DNA of 64,000 nt from Scylla paramamosain. Taxonomy: Eukaryota; Arthropoda; Malacostraca; Decapoda; Portunidae. Numbering within the stretch: the stretch's first letter is position 1; every line of letters starts with the position of its first letter. The DNA lies in NCBI RefSeq assembly GCF_035594125.1, contig NC_087156.1, positions 20,895,497 through 20,959,496 of the forward strand. The letters run 5' to 3'. The position numbers and the translations under genes are program-made. The notes beneath the pieces were generated by a model. That model was given only the letters and a program-made list of their open reading frames with translations, was not told the DNA's origin and made no database searches. Shown piece after piece: positions 51,692 through 63,655 of this stretch.

Positions 51692-51930
51692 ACGTATCAC
51701 TCTGTCTTTCACTTTATCACTCCTTCTTCTCCATCTCCCAACATTCGTATCGCCCACTCTCTACCTTTGCTTTTCCTCACTCCCTCCTTCGCTCCTTTCC
51801 ACCATTAAAACGTTTCTTTTATAACCCAAACCTGCCCCGCCCCTTTTCTCCCTCTCATTACCCCTCCATATAACACGGCGTCCGAAACCCAACTGAAAGC
51901 TACTGGGAACGCGGAGAGAGAGAGACATGG

Positions 51931-51934
<4 letters not shown>

Positions 51935-51996
<62 letters not shown>
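51935..51996 (+). repeat. (GA)n microsatellite
   Basis: About 31 units; complementary to the (CT)n 250 bases upstream. Confidence 0.97.
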
Positions 51997-51999
<3 letters not shown>

Positions 52000-52466
52000 C
52001 TGAGGGAATAGTGGCTCGTTTTGTCACGCCGCCTGAGTGAAACAAAAGACAGAGTAGCTACGTGTGTGTGCATTAGGAATATTGGACATTGTTTTTTTTT
52101 TATTGCATTTCATTCTTGGTGGTGGTGGTGGTGGCTGGAGCGGTGAGTGAGGGAAGGCGTGCATACTGAGAGGACGGGCAAGGTTTACTTAGGGAGGATA
52201 AGAGAGGTATATGTATAAAGTCTGCCTGATACGTGAGGGAAAAGCATCAAACTTTACGACATCACACTTTCTCCTCCTCCTCCTCCTCTACCTCCTTCTC
52301 CTCCTCCGTCCCATATCTCCTCTTCTTCCACCACCTCCTCTTGCTCCACTCCAAGCCCGTGGATGGATGCCAGCCTGGTGTGCGGGAGCATGTCACGGGG
52401 GAGCAGGTGTGTGCACTGATGGCTGGCTGGGGACAGGTGTGTGGTTTACTTGCCCCGACCCCTTTC

Positions 52467-52470
<4 letters not shown>

Positions 52471-52547
<77 letters not shown>
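52471..52547 (+). repeat. (CT)n microsatellite
   Basis: Perfect array of about 38 units, preceded by CTC-rich sequence from 52270. Confidence 0.97.
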
Positions 52548-52549
<2 letters not shown>

Positions 52550-52914
52550 ATTACCCCTTTTACGCTCACCACCGCTGTCACATCAATTTGTGTCTTTTTT
52601 TTCGACAAGCCTCACAAGTCTTGGGCTGCTATAGATAGACAGTTCTAGGCAACCCTTCTGCCAGAAAAGGGAACGCGGCGACCCTATTGGGAGCGATGAA
52701 AACAAGAATAGCTACATGATCAAACTGCGTGTGTCGGATAGGAGGCTTAACGCTGATAGGCCTAAGGCTGATCAAAGGGACGGAAAGTACTGTACGTATA
52801 CTTGGTGGCGCAATTGTCTCACGACCATGACAGGAAGTGTTGCGGGCAGCTATAAATTGGTTTCTCTTTTATCGGAGGTGGTCTGGTCGTGAGCGTCTTC
52901 TGAAGGATTCGTTG

Positions 52915-52917
<3 letters not shown>

Positions 52918-52951
<34 letters not shown>
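52918..52951 (+). repeat. (GT)n microsatellite
   Basis: Perfect array of 17 units. The following 1.1 kb to 54097 shows no gene or repeat I can name. Confidence 0.95.
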
Positions 52952-52953
<2 letters not shown>

Positions 52954-54095
52954 CAGGGCAGGGCCGGGTATAGCAGATAGGTCTTCAAGTAAGGCCTGTG
53001 TAGTGAAGTATATCGTTATTACTCGTATTTCATCTTCATTCATGGTCTTTCAGTCTCTCAACAAATCAAGCGCCGTGTGATGAAATTCTGGAAACAAGAG
53101 AGAAAAGTATCGGTGAATCAGTCAACGGTGAGGTGAAGCTTCCGTATGACAACCAGATACTCTCGTTCCTCTTCATTAGTTACTCCCAGTTATGTTCTGA
53201 ATAGGATGCCAGACTCATTGACTATAAGGAACATTCACCACCCGCTTGGAGGGAAGTTTGAAGCCGTAGTTTCCAATGAAGCGGTTACTTGTGTTGGCTC
53301 AGTGTGAGTTGAGTGACCTGCCGGGTGGAAGTGAGAGCGGAAGCGGGCAACGGTCACGACTTTTGATCTTCTAAGAATCTTCGAAACTTGCACTTCAAAC
53401 TGTATTTATATATGTTTATTTATTAATTTATTTATTTTTATTAACTAAGGAGTATATACACGTCTCTCAAATCATGTAATATTCATTTTTTTCCTTCGTA
53501 TTCTCTCAGCTAATTCAAAAAGTATACTACAATATTATTCATGCATTGAACGTTTAGCTTATTGTGCAGAGTAGACACAGCGTGGCGGATTTATTGAACT
53601 TGCGAAACGTAGTGAGCGTCGAGAATTATGATAATGCATGATTAAGGAGGCGGGGAGGAAGTTGATGTAAAAGAGGATTAATAACTTATAAAGAATATAT
53701 AGAGTTTAAAGGCCAAGAAGTGAAGGGTATGAGGAAATAGAGAGGTTTACACTGCGAGTTTGTGTGAGTTTGTCTGGCAGGTGTAGGCAGACTAGAGCAG
53801 CGTGGAGGAGTATGTAGGTTATATAAAAATAAAGAGATTAATTAGGAATACAAACAATACAGCAAAATACAAGCATGGGGTGGAGACTTAAGACGGGTGG
53901 CCAGAGGAGGAGTAAAAGATGCAGGAAGACAATGAGTTGGATGAATTAGAAGGAAGTTAGGAGACGTAATAGACGGAGGATAGCAATGAAGTTTAGAGAA
54001 AATGTAATAATTGTAAAGCCAACACATGAGACTATTTTTTTTTAAACTATGGTTATAAACGAGGCACTTGTCACATATATACACGTTAATATGAT

Positions 54096-54097
<2 letters not shown>

Positions 54098-54161
<64 letters not shown>

Positions 54162-54273
54162 CCTTCCACACATTTCTCTTTCCTTATAATGTTTTCAACT
54201 TAAAAATATGACGAAATACGCAAATCAACAAAACATTAACAAGAAAAATAGTTACGTAATAATCCTTACTTCC

Positions 54274-54334
<61 letters not shown>
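54098..54334 (+). repeat. (GA)n and (CT)n inverted pair
   Basis: (GA)29 at 54098-54156 and (TC)29 at 54277-54334, arms of equal length separated by 120 bases. Confidence 0.96.
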
Positions 54335-54336
<2 letters not shown>

Positions 54337-54507
54337 GGTAAGGGGGTCCGAACAAGCTGTCAAACAAGCCAAGCAACCCGTAGGCTGTAAGTCGGGTCTT
54401 TTCGGAACTGGTCCGTGGCAAAGTGTGGAGGGCGGAGGGCAAGTTTGATGTTCCCACCTCCTATAGAGTAGGGACCCTGCGGCGCCACCTACTAGTGTGG
54501 CACCCAG

Positions 54508-54674
54508 TAGTAGCAGTAGTAGTAGTGGTGGTGGTAGTGGTGGTGGTGGTAGTGGTACTAGTATTAGTATTAGTAGTAGTAATAGTTGTGTTGCTGTTGT
54601 TGTTGTGGTAGTAGTAGTAGTAATAATACCAGCAGCAGCAGCAGTAGTATTAGTAGTAGTAGTAGTAGTAGTAG
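54508..54674 (+). repeat. Mosaic AGT/GGT/GTT/AGC trinucleotide block
   Basis: Degenerate trinucleotide array whose unit changes by single substitutions along its length. Confidence 0.93.
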
Positions 54675-54779
54675 TATAGTGTAGTGGTGGTTTGTACGCT
54701 CATGCTTAGACCACGGAAAGTCCCTGTAACTTCCTGGCCTTGAGTATCTCGGTAGAAACAAGACAGAGGAGGGACTCCG

Positions 54780-54780
<1 letters not shown>

Positions 54781-54850
<70 letters not shown>

Positions 54851-54938
54851 CACAATTGTCTCCCAGAGGGTAAAACCCAAACTCATTAGGCCACCTTGAT
54901 TAGATTGTTGTTTTAGTATCGATCTCAGTAGGTGTTCA

Positions 54939-55006
<68 letters not shown>
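54781..55006 (+). repeat. (CA)n and (AAT)n arrays
   Basis: CA units 54781-54854 with one GCA variant, then AAT units 54941-55006. Confidence 0.96.
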
Positions 55007-55007
<1 letters not shown>

Positions 55008-55313
55008 TCTCCCACGTAATATATTTAATGCCCCGGAAAAAAGGACATTAAAAAAACAAGTAATAAGATTGTATAGAAAGAAAAAACTTCCGCATTTATT
55101 AATTTTATTAGTGTATTCATAAAATTATTTGTTCGCATCCTGGAAATTTAAAGGCTTCAGTCACAGTGGCAGGGGTTTCGTATCCCTCCGCCCGTGTCAC
55201 CTTTAGGTGCCTTTTATGTACGTGTTTGCCACGCAAGGATTAGTGCGCGTCCTTGCCCCGCCGATGACCTTGGCCGGCGCTATTCCATGCTTGGCGCGTC
55301 CGTTGTTGTCGAC

Positions 55314-55582
55314 AGTGACGACGACGACGACGGTGATAATGATGATGATGATGATATAAACAATGATAGTCGATATAATGAGAACAGTAATCTTCTTCTT
55401 CTTCTTGAACTTCTTTTCTTCTTTTTCTCCTTCTTCTTGAACTTCTTCCTTGCTTCTTCTTCTTCTTCTTCGTCTTCGTCTTCGTCTCCTTCTTCTTCTT
55501 CTTCTTCTTGTTCTTCTTTCGTTGTTGTTGTCATAATCAACGTCGTTATCATCGTCGTAGTCGTTGTTGTATTATTATTATC

Positions 55583-55614
<32 letters not shown>

Positions 55615-55651
55615 CAACAGCAACAAAAACATCACTATCATCATCATCATC

Positions 55652-55686
<35 letters not shown>

Positions 55687-55735
55687 CTAGTATAGGTAGA
55701 AATAGTAATAATAGTAATATTATTAATAGTAGCAG
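55314..55735 (+). repeat. Mosaic trinucleotide block GAC-GAT-CTT-GTT-AGT-ATC-AAC
   Basis: A chain of short trinucleotide arrays: ACG, ATG, CTT with GAA breaks, CGT/GTT, AGT, ATC, AAC, then AAT/AGT. No interruption longer than about 40 bases. Confidence 0.92.
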
Positions 55736-56057
55736 AAGTATTTTTTTTTTTCATGACAATTAATCCGATTTTCCATGCCTTAGTAGTAGAAAGAAGCACA
55801 ATATGACCCCGGATGCAAGTTGAGAGCAAAACACACCACCTCTCCTTGCAGTTCCTCCTCCCACCCCATCCCCCAAGCTCCTCTAAACACATAAGCACAT
55901 GCCACTGAAGCTCTAGTAACACTTTCCCGTGCCACACTCCATCCCGGGCCTGTCTATGTAGTTTCTGGGGCTCAAATCATTTCGGTATTCTGCTTTACTT
56001 ATTTACTTGTTGTACGTATCTGTGTATGTGTAACTGAAGAGATGTTTTCTGGGGTTT

Positions 56058-56061
<4 letters not shown>

Positions 56062-56142
<81 letters not shown>
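56062..56142 (+). repeat. (CT)n microsatellite
   Basis: Perfect array of about 40 units. Confidence 0.97.
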
Positions 56143-56143
<1 letters not shown>

Positions 56144-56215
56144 GTGCTATAGAAAACCAGCTCTCATCGTCCCATCATCGTGCATGGTGTAAACTATGTG
56201 GAGTACTATTTTGTT

Positions 56216-56236
56216 TCTTCTTCCTCTTTTACTTCT

Positions 56237-56268
<32 letters not shown>

Positions 56269-56335
56269 TTCTTCTTCTTCATCTTCATCTTCATCTTCAT
56301 CTTCATCTTCATCTTCTGCTGTTGCTGCTGCTTCT
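56216..56335 (+). repeat. (CTT)n then (CTTCAT)n array at LINE 5' junction
   Basis: CTT units with CCT variants, then hexamer CTTCAT repeats, then GCTGTTGCTGCTG. It is directly followed by RT-coding sequence. Confidence 0.95.
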
Positions 56336-56337
56336 TA

Positions 56338-57105
56338 AATCAGAAGGGGTAATTCTCACATTGTTTAATACACTTGTCCGACCTCTACTTGAGTACTGCG
56401 TCCAGTTCTGGTCATCCTATTACAGGAAAAATATAGACAAGCTGGAGAGAGTCCAAAGAAGAGTTACCAAGTTGATCCCACGACTGCGGAACAAGCCTTA
56501 TGAGGAGCGCTTGAGGAAACTCAACTTGTTCAGTTTAGAGAAACGGCGAATGCGAGGAGACTTAATTGAATTGTTTAAGATGTGTCGGGGCTTTGATAAC
56601 GTAAATGTAAACAACTATCTCATCATTGACAGTTCCAACACCACTAGAAATAATGGTTACAAGATTATAGGTAAGCGTTTCAGATCAGACGAGGCTAAGT
56701 ATTATTTCTTCAATAGAATTGTATATGTCTGGAACTCTCTCCCAGCACATATTGTCGATAGTAGTAATATAATAGAAACTTTTAAACAAAGGTTGGACAA
56801 TCACTTCGCAGCAACCCCTCATATAACGTACTTTGCGCCTACATAAAATCGTTTTTTTTTTTTTTCTCTCTCTCTTTTTAGTTACTGTAGTGAATAGTAT
56901 AATTTCTCTTTCATCCTTTCCTATCACATCTTAGCCTTTCCTTCTCCCTATGCTCTCTTGTTTTCCTTCCTTGCCCTAGTGTCCTCCAGCCTCTAACTCT
57001 TAGAATTTGTAGTGGTAGTGGTAGAATAGACACACAGACAGCCTCGTTAGGCCCAGCAGGGTTGTTGCTGTCTGTTCTTTCCTTTGTATTCCTTCGTATT
57101 CCTCC
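56338..57105 (+). mobile_element. 5'-truncated CR1-like LINE 3' end, open RT C-terminus
   Basis: A clean open frame from 56338 to TAA at 56844-56846 encodes a LINE reverse-transcriptase C-terminus: TLFNTLVRPLLEYCVQFWSS, DKLERVQRRVTKLIPRLRNK, PYEERLRKLNLFSLEKRRMR, GDLIELFK, then SSNTTRNNGYKIIGKRFRSD, FFNRIVYVWNSLPAHIV and ETFKQRLDNHF. No stop or frameshift over 169 codons, so it is young or recently amplified. RT catalytic motifs are absent because of truncation. A 3' UTR with CCTCGTTAGGCCCAGCAGGG follows, ending in TTTGTATTCCTTCGTATTCC repeats near 57100. Clade is inferred. Confidence 0.87.
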
Positions 57106-57117
57106 TCCTCCTCCTCC

Positions 57118-57400
57118 ATGCCTTCAGAAAATGGGGGCACCTCATTTCATGTATTTTCTTCCTTTCCTATAAAATTTCCTTCGGGTTTTTCTTGCTCTAA
57201 CCCCATAAGGTATTTATTTCCGACCCTTTTTTCCTGTACAGCTTATGCCGGAGGGAGTGGAGGGTGGGGAGAGAGTCTTCTGCTTTGCTGTCCTTTTCTT
57301 CTTCTATCACCTTAGTAATTCAAGGTCAGGTCACCTCGTGAGGACTGCAAGGTCTGTTTTCCTATGTAGCTATGTAATTCTATGTAACTCCGCCTCGTAC
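57118..57400 (+). mobile_element. Probable LINE 3' tail with ATTCTATG terminus
   Basis: Sequence ending TATGTAATTCTATGTAACTC (57374-57393) resembles the ATTCTRTG 3' termini of CR1-type LINEs and is followed by microsatellite DNA. The upstream reading (TAYAGGSGGWGES, LLLCCPFLLLSP) is a phrase I associate with repeat-derived proteins in decapods. No enzymatic domain is left. Confidence 0.5.
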
Positions 57401-57428
57401 TACTACTACTACTACTATTTATATTAAT

Positions 57429-57479
<51 letters not shown>
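57398..57479 (+). repeat. (ACT)n then (AAT)n array
   Basis: ACT units to 57417, then AAT units; follows directly on the LINE-like tail. Confidence 0.95.
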
Positions 57480-58520
57480 TAGGCTGGTGCCCACCCCCCC
57501 CCCCCATCATCCCCTTTGAAACACTCTGACTGCTTACACTCGTCTCAAGTTAATGAGGATTCCGCATTTCCACTTTTGAGATGCCGTGTGGAGAGGCGGC
57601 GCGGCGGCTCGAGGTTCACAGCTCCACTCAGACCTGGCACCCACTACGCCCTGCCTGTCCTCCCTGACGGCCTCGCATCAAACCCTCCACGGCCTCGCCC
57701 TCGCCCACACCTTTCCCAAACACTCAGACGACAGCAGGCGATCATACTATACCATTATCAATCTTTACTGGAGAATTACTCTTAGTTTGTCGTTGTTCAC
57801 CGAGTATATTCATGAAAGATCGTATTCTGTCCTGGTCTCAGCTGCTTTTAACAGGCTGTGGTGGAAGTTGCAACGGTTTTCAGTGACGTTATTATTCTTG
57901 TGATAGTTTAACATATTCCTATTTCTATTCTGCATAAACATTCACTTCTGTAGCCTATGCAAAACACTCCTAGTAAGAGAACAAGCCGTTAAAGAATTCA
58001 GGTTTATACGGTGTTGTGATCGTCTCTTTGAACTCTTTAAGAAAACCCGAGCCGATTTCTGGGATGCAGTTAGCAAAATGTAGCATTTGATGGTACTGTA
58101 TTTCGTAATCAGCTAAGTGATCTTATTAAATCATTCCTTCATAGATATTCAGAATCCACAAAATTTCTACTTTCGCCTGCTTTATCTTGTTGCCGGAATA
58201 GAGATCGAAATTTTCAAGGTGAACCTGATGTTGCATGTTCTCGGTGGTATTTTGTCGTGGAAGTGCAGGAAACTCGTAATCCTTTTCCGCAGGTGCACAT
58301 TGTTAAATGCCACAATTTCCAGTGATCGTAAATTGGGAAGTGAAGGAGGGGTGAAGTTTGTGGGTCGACCTTTCGTGTTGACACATCTTGCACTGAGGGG
58401 TGATGGCGGGACGCTCGGCATGACGCCACGACATTAATAAAGCCAGCGTGCACCCACCTACCACCAACTGGCTCAAACATCATGCCGCCTTAAAGCAGTG
58501 TTTTGAGGCAATCTTCCCCT

Positions 58521-58522
<2 letters not shown>
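57480..58522. other. Unassigned stretch
   Basis: A C-run at 57495-57506, then 1 kb with no recognised gene. 57580-57740 is GC-rich with open frames of unknown type and no clear splice sites. Confidence 0.55.

Positions 58523-58573
<51 letters not shown>
58523..58573 (+). repeat. (CA)n microsatellite
   Basis: Perfect array of 25 units. Confidence 0.96.
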
Positions 58574-58575
<2 letters not shown>

Positions 58576-59250
58576 GTATTATCGGATAATGCAGTATATT
58601 CCCTCTACCCAGTTTTCACTTCTTTCTTCTTTCAATGAAACTAAACACACCGTCTTTTGATAAAAAAAAAAAAAATCAGTATGATATATTGGACTCAAAC
58701 TTATAATCTTCTTGGAACTAATTGTAATACACGCGTTTTTATTTATTTTTTTTTCTTTCGTGTCGCTTCCTTCACTTCAACATGTGACGGAACTTACGAG
58801 TACGTCACTTGTTTATCACTGGGATGACGCAAATTTTGAAGATGTATTTTTGAAGCAGTCTAGAATACGGTATTTGAAAAGTAGTACGCGAGTATCCTCA
58901 GTTGCCCTGATGAAATTTTCCCGTAAAAGTCTCACAAGGCAATGTAATCCATAGAGTACAGCAAGTCGCGTCTGTGGTCTTTCCTTGTGATGACTCATGA
59001 AAGCCAAGGCCGTTATGTTAAGACCTTGGTGAAAAACGAGGCATTTTACGGTCCGCTGTGGCCACGTGGCTCTCCTGGAATTCATAAAGTTACCATGAGT
59101 AACTCAGATCGTTGAAGGTGAAGGTTGCTTTTAATAATTTGTGGTGGTGCGTTCGCAGCATGGCGGTCAGTGGCCTTTTCTCTCAGCCTTCCTTCTGCGT
59201 CTCACTGAAAAGAACCTGCGTAACGATAGCGATCAATAGACGAGCCGTAT

Positions 59251-59305
59251 GTCTTTTTATATAAGAATGTAGCATCAGCTTTACAGTTCGAATGTTGATC
59301 CGTAT

Positions 59306-59352
<47 letters not shown>

Positions 59353-59387
59353 ATATAGTATCAGCTGTACAGTTCGAAGGTTGACTG
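59251..59387 (+). repeat. Tandem duplication around a poly-T tract
   Basis: ATAAGAATGTAGCATCAGCT then TTACAGTTCGAATGTTGA at 59260-59298 recurs as TAAGAATATAGTATCAGCTG then TACAGTTCGAAGGTTGA at 59348-59384. A 42-base T run (59307-59348) lies between the copies. Confidence 0.85.
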
Positions 59388-60320
59388 TAAGACTGTAAGA
59401 TTGTTTGACTATTAGGCTAAATAATTCATTCTGTTTAGTTAATTGAAGACGAAAGTTGGTCTGTTTTATACATGTGGTAGTGTTAAGAGGTGTGACTGTT
59501 ACCTTTACATAATGGCGGTGGAAAGAAAATGTGATGTGGAAGAACAGTCGTGACCAAGGCCGTGGTCGTGACATGAACCTCGCTGCTCCAGCATCCTCAG
59601 ACTACTGTCAAATATTTGCCTACTTGTTTTTTGTGGAAAACTTTATTTTCTTTACTTTTTCTTTTCTCTGCTGTTTATCCCTGATTCCTGATTTATTATC
59701 CCCCTAATGTAACCACCAGCATCTTAAACCTGTAAACACCCCTTTGTGTGATCAGCCTCGCCCTTCAAATTGGGTTATAGGAAAGTGGCCGCGTTATTTT
59801 GAGTATTTTGTGTTGGAATGTTATTTGTTTAACTTGTTCCTTGCCCTCGAGGATCCTGCGGTGCTGTGGGAACACCATTCAGTACGAAACCCTCACGTTT
59901 ATCCTCCACGTCAGTGCATTTGACCTCGACTTTAAACATGATGGTGCAGCCTTTCCGGGTGTTGCGTCTGGCTGCGCTGTGGCGATGGGGGGAACAGTAA
60001 CACCTGGTAACATACGTGGTCAAAGTATTCTTGTCTTTCTCTGGATTTCTTTCTTATACATCTTGTACATGAGTGGTTAGTTTTTAGTTTTGACCTGAAA
60101 CGCCTTTATCATTGTAGGTGTACTCACACCACACAATATTGCCTGTATCCCTTCAGAGGTTTGCGCCAAGAGACACTGGTTCTTTTGTTTGTTTTATATG
60201 ACTGAGAAATAGATATTACGCACTATCTCCTTAAGACAATTGACGCCTTCTCTGTTACTTCACACTTGGCAAGATTATGGGGATGCTGATGGAGCGGTGA
60301 GCAGTAACGAGGAATTGCTC

Positions 60321-60512
<192 letters not shown>

Positions 60513-60515
<3 letters not shown>

Positions 60516-61292
60516 GGACACATTAGTTAATTATGAATATAATGTTTCAAGTTTACTCAGTTGCTTCTCCAGTATAATATCAATATTAATCACAACTTAT
60601 GAGGATATTAAAAGGTGAAATCAGAACGAATACTTAACCCATTATATGGACTGAGAGGATTCAGAAAAAAGCGACTCTTCTCAAGATTGCAGAAGATTAC
60701 ATTTCAATATAATATTTCAAGCTATATCTACTTTATTTAGTAGTGAAATGTAAACACTCCAGAAGACTAAATTTTGAAATATAGATTGTCTTCCAGTCCG
60801 ATAAATTTTCCACCCAAAATTGTCACGCATAAGCACATGGCAGCTATATCTGTGAAAAGATACGTAATACAGTTTTATGAAATTGAATTATGTGCGATCG
60901 ATGATAATAGAAGTAGTGATGAAGCTTTCTATAATGACACGTTAAGTAGGTGTATTTGGTGACGTGTGAGAGCCGTTGAGTGTTGTCAACAGGCAGAACG
61001 TGACCACTTAGAGAGCATCAGGTTCAAGTGTTGTTACTGTGTGGCAGTCCGCTATTACGGAGGCCGTACTGCCTCTAATGACACAATTCTAAACTCGTCG
61101 TGGATAGTGTTGAAAATAACAATGGGAGTCAGCAAAAGGAGGCAAAATTAGAAACGAATGAATAAGAAATCACCTGAAAATATAGCCGATAGATAGAATT
61201 ATAAAAGATTGAGAAAGATTGAGATTTTTTTTACTTTATTTGTTTTTATTTATTTACTTTTATTTTTTATTGTATTTATTTATTATATTTAT
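60513..61292. other. Unassigned AT-rich stretch
   Basis: No gene, array or mobile-element motif recognised. Confidence 0.55.
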
Positions 61293-61316
61293 TTATGTAT
61301 GTATGCATGTATGTAT

Positions 61317-61351
<35 letters not shown>

Positions 61352-61378
61352 TCTATTTATTTATTTATTTATTTATTT
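61293..61378 (+). repeat. (TTTA)n array with ATGT variants
   Basis: TATG/CATG tetramers then (TTTA) units with one TCTA. Confidence 0.95.
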
Positions 61379-61389
61379 TCACCTGTAAA

Positions 61390-61530
61390 AAGAATGGAAG
61401 AGAACAGATATCCTCGGAGATACATGGGAGGTCAACATAGAGGAGAAAGGCCACTTGGAGGACTTGGGAAGACGTGGTTAGATTGTGTAAAGAAGAACGC
61501 AGAGAAGAGGCATTTAATACTGGTATAAGT
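61390..61530 (+). mobile_element. Possible retrotransposon C-terminal scrap
   Basis: Frame reads RYPRRYMGGQHRGERPLGGL then GKTWLDCVKKNAEKR. The pattern (RGxRPxGRPxxRWxDCVxxD) occurs at the end of many LINE ORFs. It directly follows the (TTTA)n array. Short and isolated, so tentative. Confidence 0.4.
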
Positions 61531-62119
61531 AATGCACATTATACCAAGACTGAAACGAGTGGAGAAATTGTAAAACGCCGACGACTGACATGATGGCAGG
61601 TGACGACCGGTGAGAAAGTAAACAATTCATTATTACATACTTTCGAAATATATTAGCGTTATATGTCTTTGAAGACGACAAACTGTATTTAGTTGTTTGC
61701 AAATGCAGGTTTTTTAGTAATATTAATAGAAAATAAATTAATGAAATTGACTGGCATTTCGGCAACAATTTAAAACCTTGCCTCAGCGAGGAGTCCCTAC
61801 AAGGTTATTTTTTATGCAACATTCAGGTATATTTTAATGTCGTAAGGCAAATCCCTGTGTTGTTGCAGTGACGAAAAAAAGAAGTTTGAGTCAGTTTTAG
61901 TGAGCATTGCCTCATGCATCCCGTGATTATAACCATGACATTAGTTCTCCGTGCATTGTTAACTGCTGACATATTTGACTGTTCGCTGTTGTCATGTACT
62001 TGGGCCATAATGAGATGCATTTCATGACGAAGAAGAGTGGCCGAACCTGTGACGCAATGTCTGTTGGGGTGGAGCAGGCCAGCCGCGACTGCTTGGTGTG
62101 AAGTGTGTTGCCCTTTACA

Positions 62120-62120
<1 letters not shown>

Positions 62121-62198
<78 letters not shown>

Positions 62199-62210
62199 AT
62201 GCATATGTGT

Positions 62211-62293
<83 letters not shown>
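62121..62293 (+). repeat. (GT)n-(GA)n compound microsatellite
   Basis: GT units to 62198, a CATGCATATGTGTTTT bridge, then GA units 62214-62293. Confidence 0.97.
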
Positions 62294-62297
<4 letters not shown>

Positions 62298-63561
62298 TCT
62301 TGTAGATTTTCTGAGTCTATTTTTTATGAAGAAATACGGTGGTAAACAGTAAATATCGTAAGTTAGTGTAAGCAAATTATTCTCCCGCAACAAAAGCTAC
62401 CGCCATATATGAGATAAATAAACTGATAAATAAATAAAAATCAATATTGTCAGAAGTTAGAAGATTTCTGATTTAGAAAGAACTTCTTTTCAGCATAGTA
62501 TGTTAGATGACAGATCATGAAGTAAGTTGTACCAGCAGCTGATTGGGTCCTCCTCAGATTTGGCAGTGTGGAATGGAGTGGAGTGGATTTTTAGTACCTG
62601 CGTTCATGTTGAGTTTATGTAAGACCACGGAAGCAATGATGAAAATTGGCATGATATAAGCATCACATGTGAGTGTAAAAACGGCTACTTGTAGAAAAAT
62701 TACAAACCAGCCGATGATTTTGACTCAGGCTTTCCTCTAGCACAGAAGTTCCCAAAATCGGGCACATGTAACATCAGGGGTATACTCAAGAGAATTTCCA
62801 GTGTTGAGTTGTCACTGATGTGTGATGTCATGAAATAATGTGCGTATATTAACTTACGTCACACGATTCTGCGAGGCGCGACGAGACCCTACCCTTTACT
62901 CCTGCTGTTTCAGTGGCCATTTTCGTTTATAGCTCAGAAATATACACGAGCTGCTTCGCAAAACCATTGTCAGTAGTTAGGAAATGTGTCGCTAAATATA
63001 TGCCCCCATTAACCATATCAATGTTAGCTGCCATTACAGTTGTTGTATGCATGTACTGTAGGTACACACTTCACTATAATATAAATGCAGCATTTGTCCT
63101 CACCATTGCAGGTTTCATCTTCAGCACAGTTGATCAAGGTCGTTCATAACCACATAGCTGCATAAATCAGGGCTACTATTACCAATAGGATAGTGTTGAT
63201 AGTGAATCATGAATGACTATGGTTGATAAAAACCTTAGCCACCTTGAGGCTTTGCTCCAGCATCCACCTCCTCAACTGAGCTCACATTTTCAGGCCTAGC
63301 AATGCTTCATTATGATTTGATAGGATGTGTGCTATCCGTTCCAAAGATCTATTTGCAAAATCATTGTCCATACTATATTTGCAAGCGTGTAGCAGTAATA
63401 CATTTGTCGCTGGCTAGACACAGGTGTACGTTGTGGCTGCGAACCAAACACTGACAAAGGTGTCGAGTCCTTTAAACGGCTTCCGGCAGGCGGTCCTGTA
63501 ATGCCAAGAGACTTGCTGTAGCTGGTCGGGAAAAAATAACTAAATAAATAAAAATAAATAA

Positions 63562-63565
<4 letters not shown>
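62294..63565. other. Unassigned stretch
   Basis: No recognised gene. A 78-codon frame at 62913-63149 has hydrophobic segments (LTISMLAAITVVVCMY and AAFVLTIAGFIF) that could be membrane spans, but I recognise no family and see no clear splice context. Confidence 0.5.

Positions 63566-63653
<88 letters not shown>
63566..63653 (+). repeat. (AT)n microsatellite
   Basis: Perfect array of about 43 units. Nothing recognised from here to the end of the window. Confidence 0.97.

Positions 63654-63655
<2 letters not shown>

Noticed and set aside
62913..63149. 78-codon hydrophobic frame with two possible membrane spans
   Set aside because: No recognisable family, no clear splice sites, and hydrophobic frames arise easily in T-rich DNA; left as unassigned.
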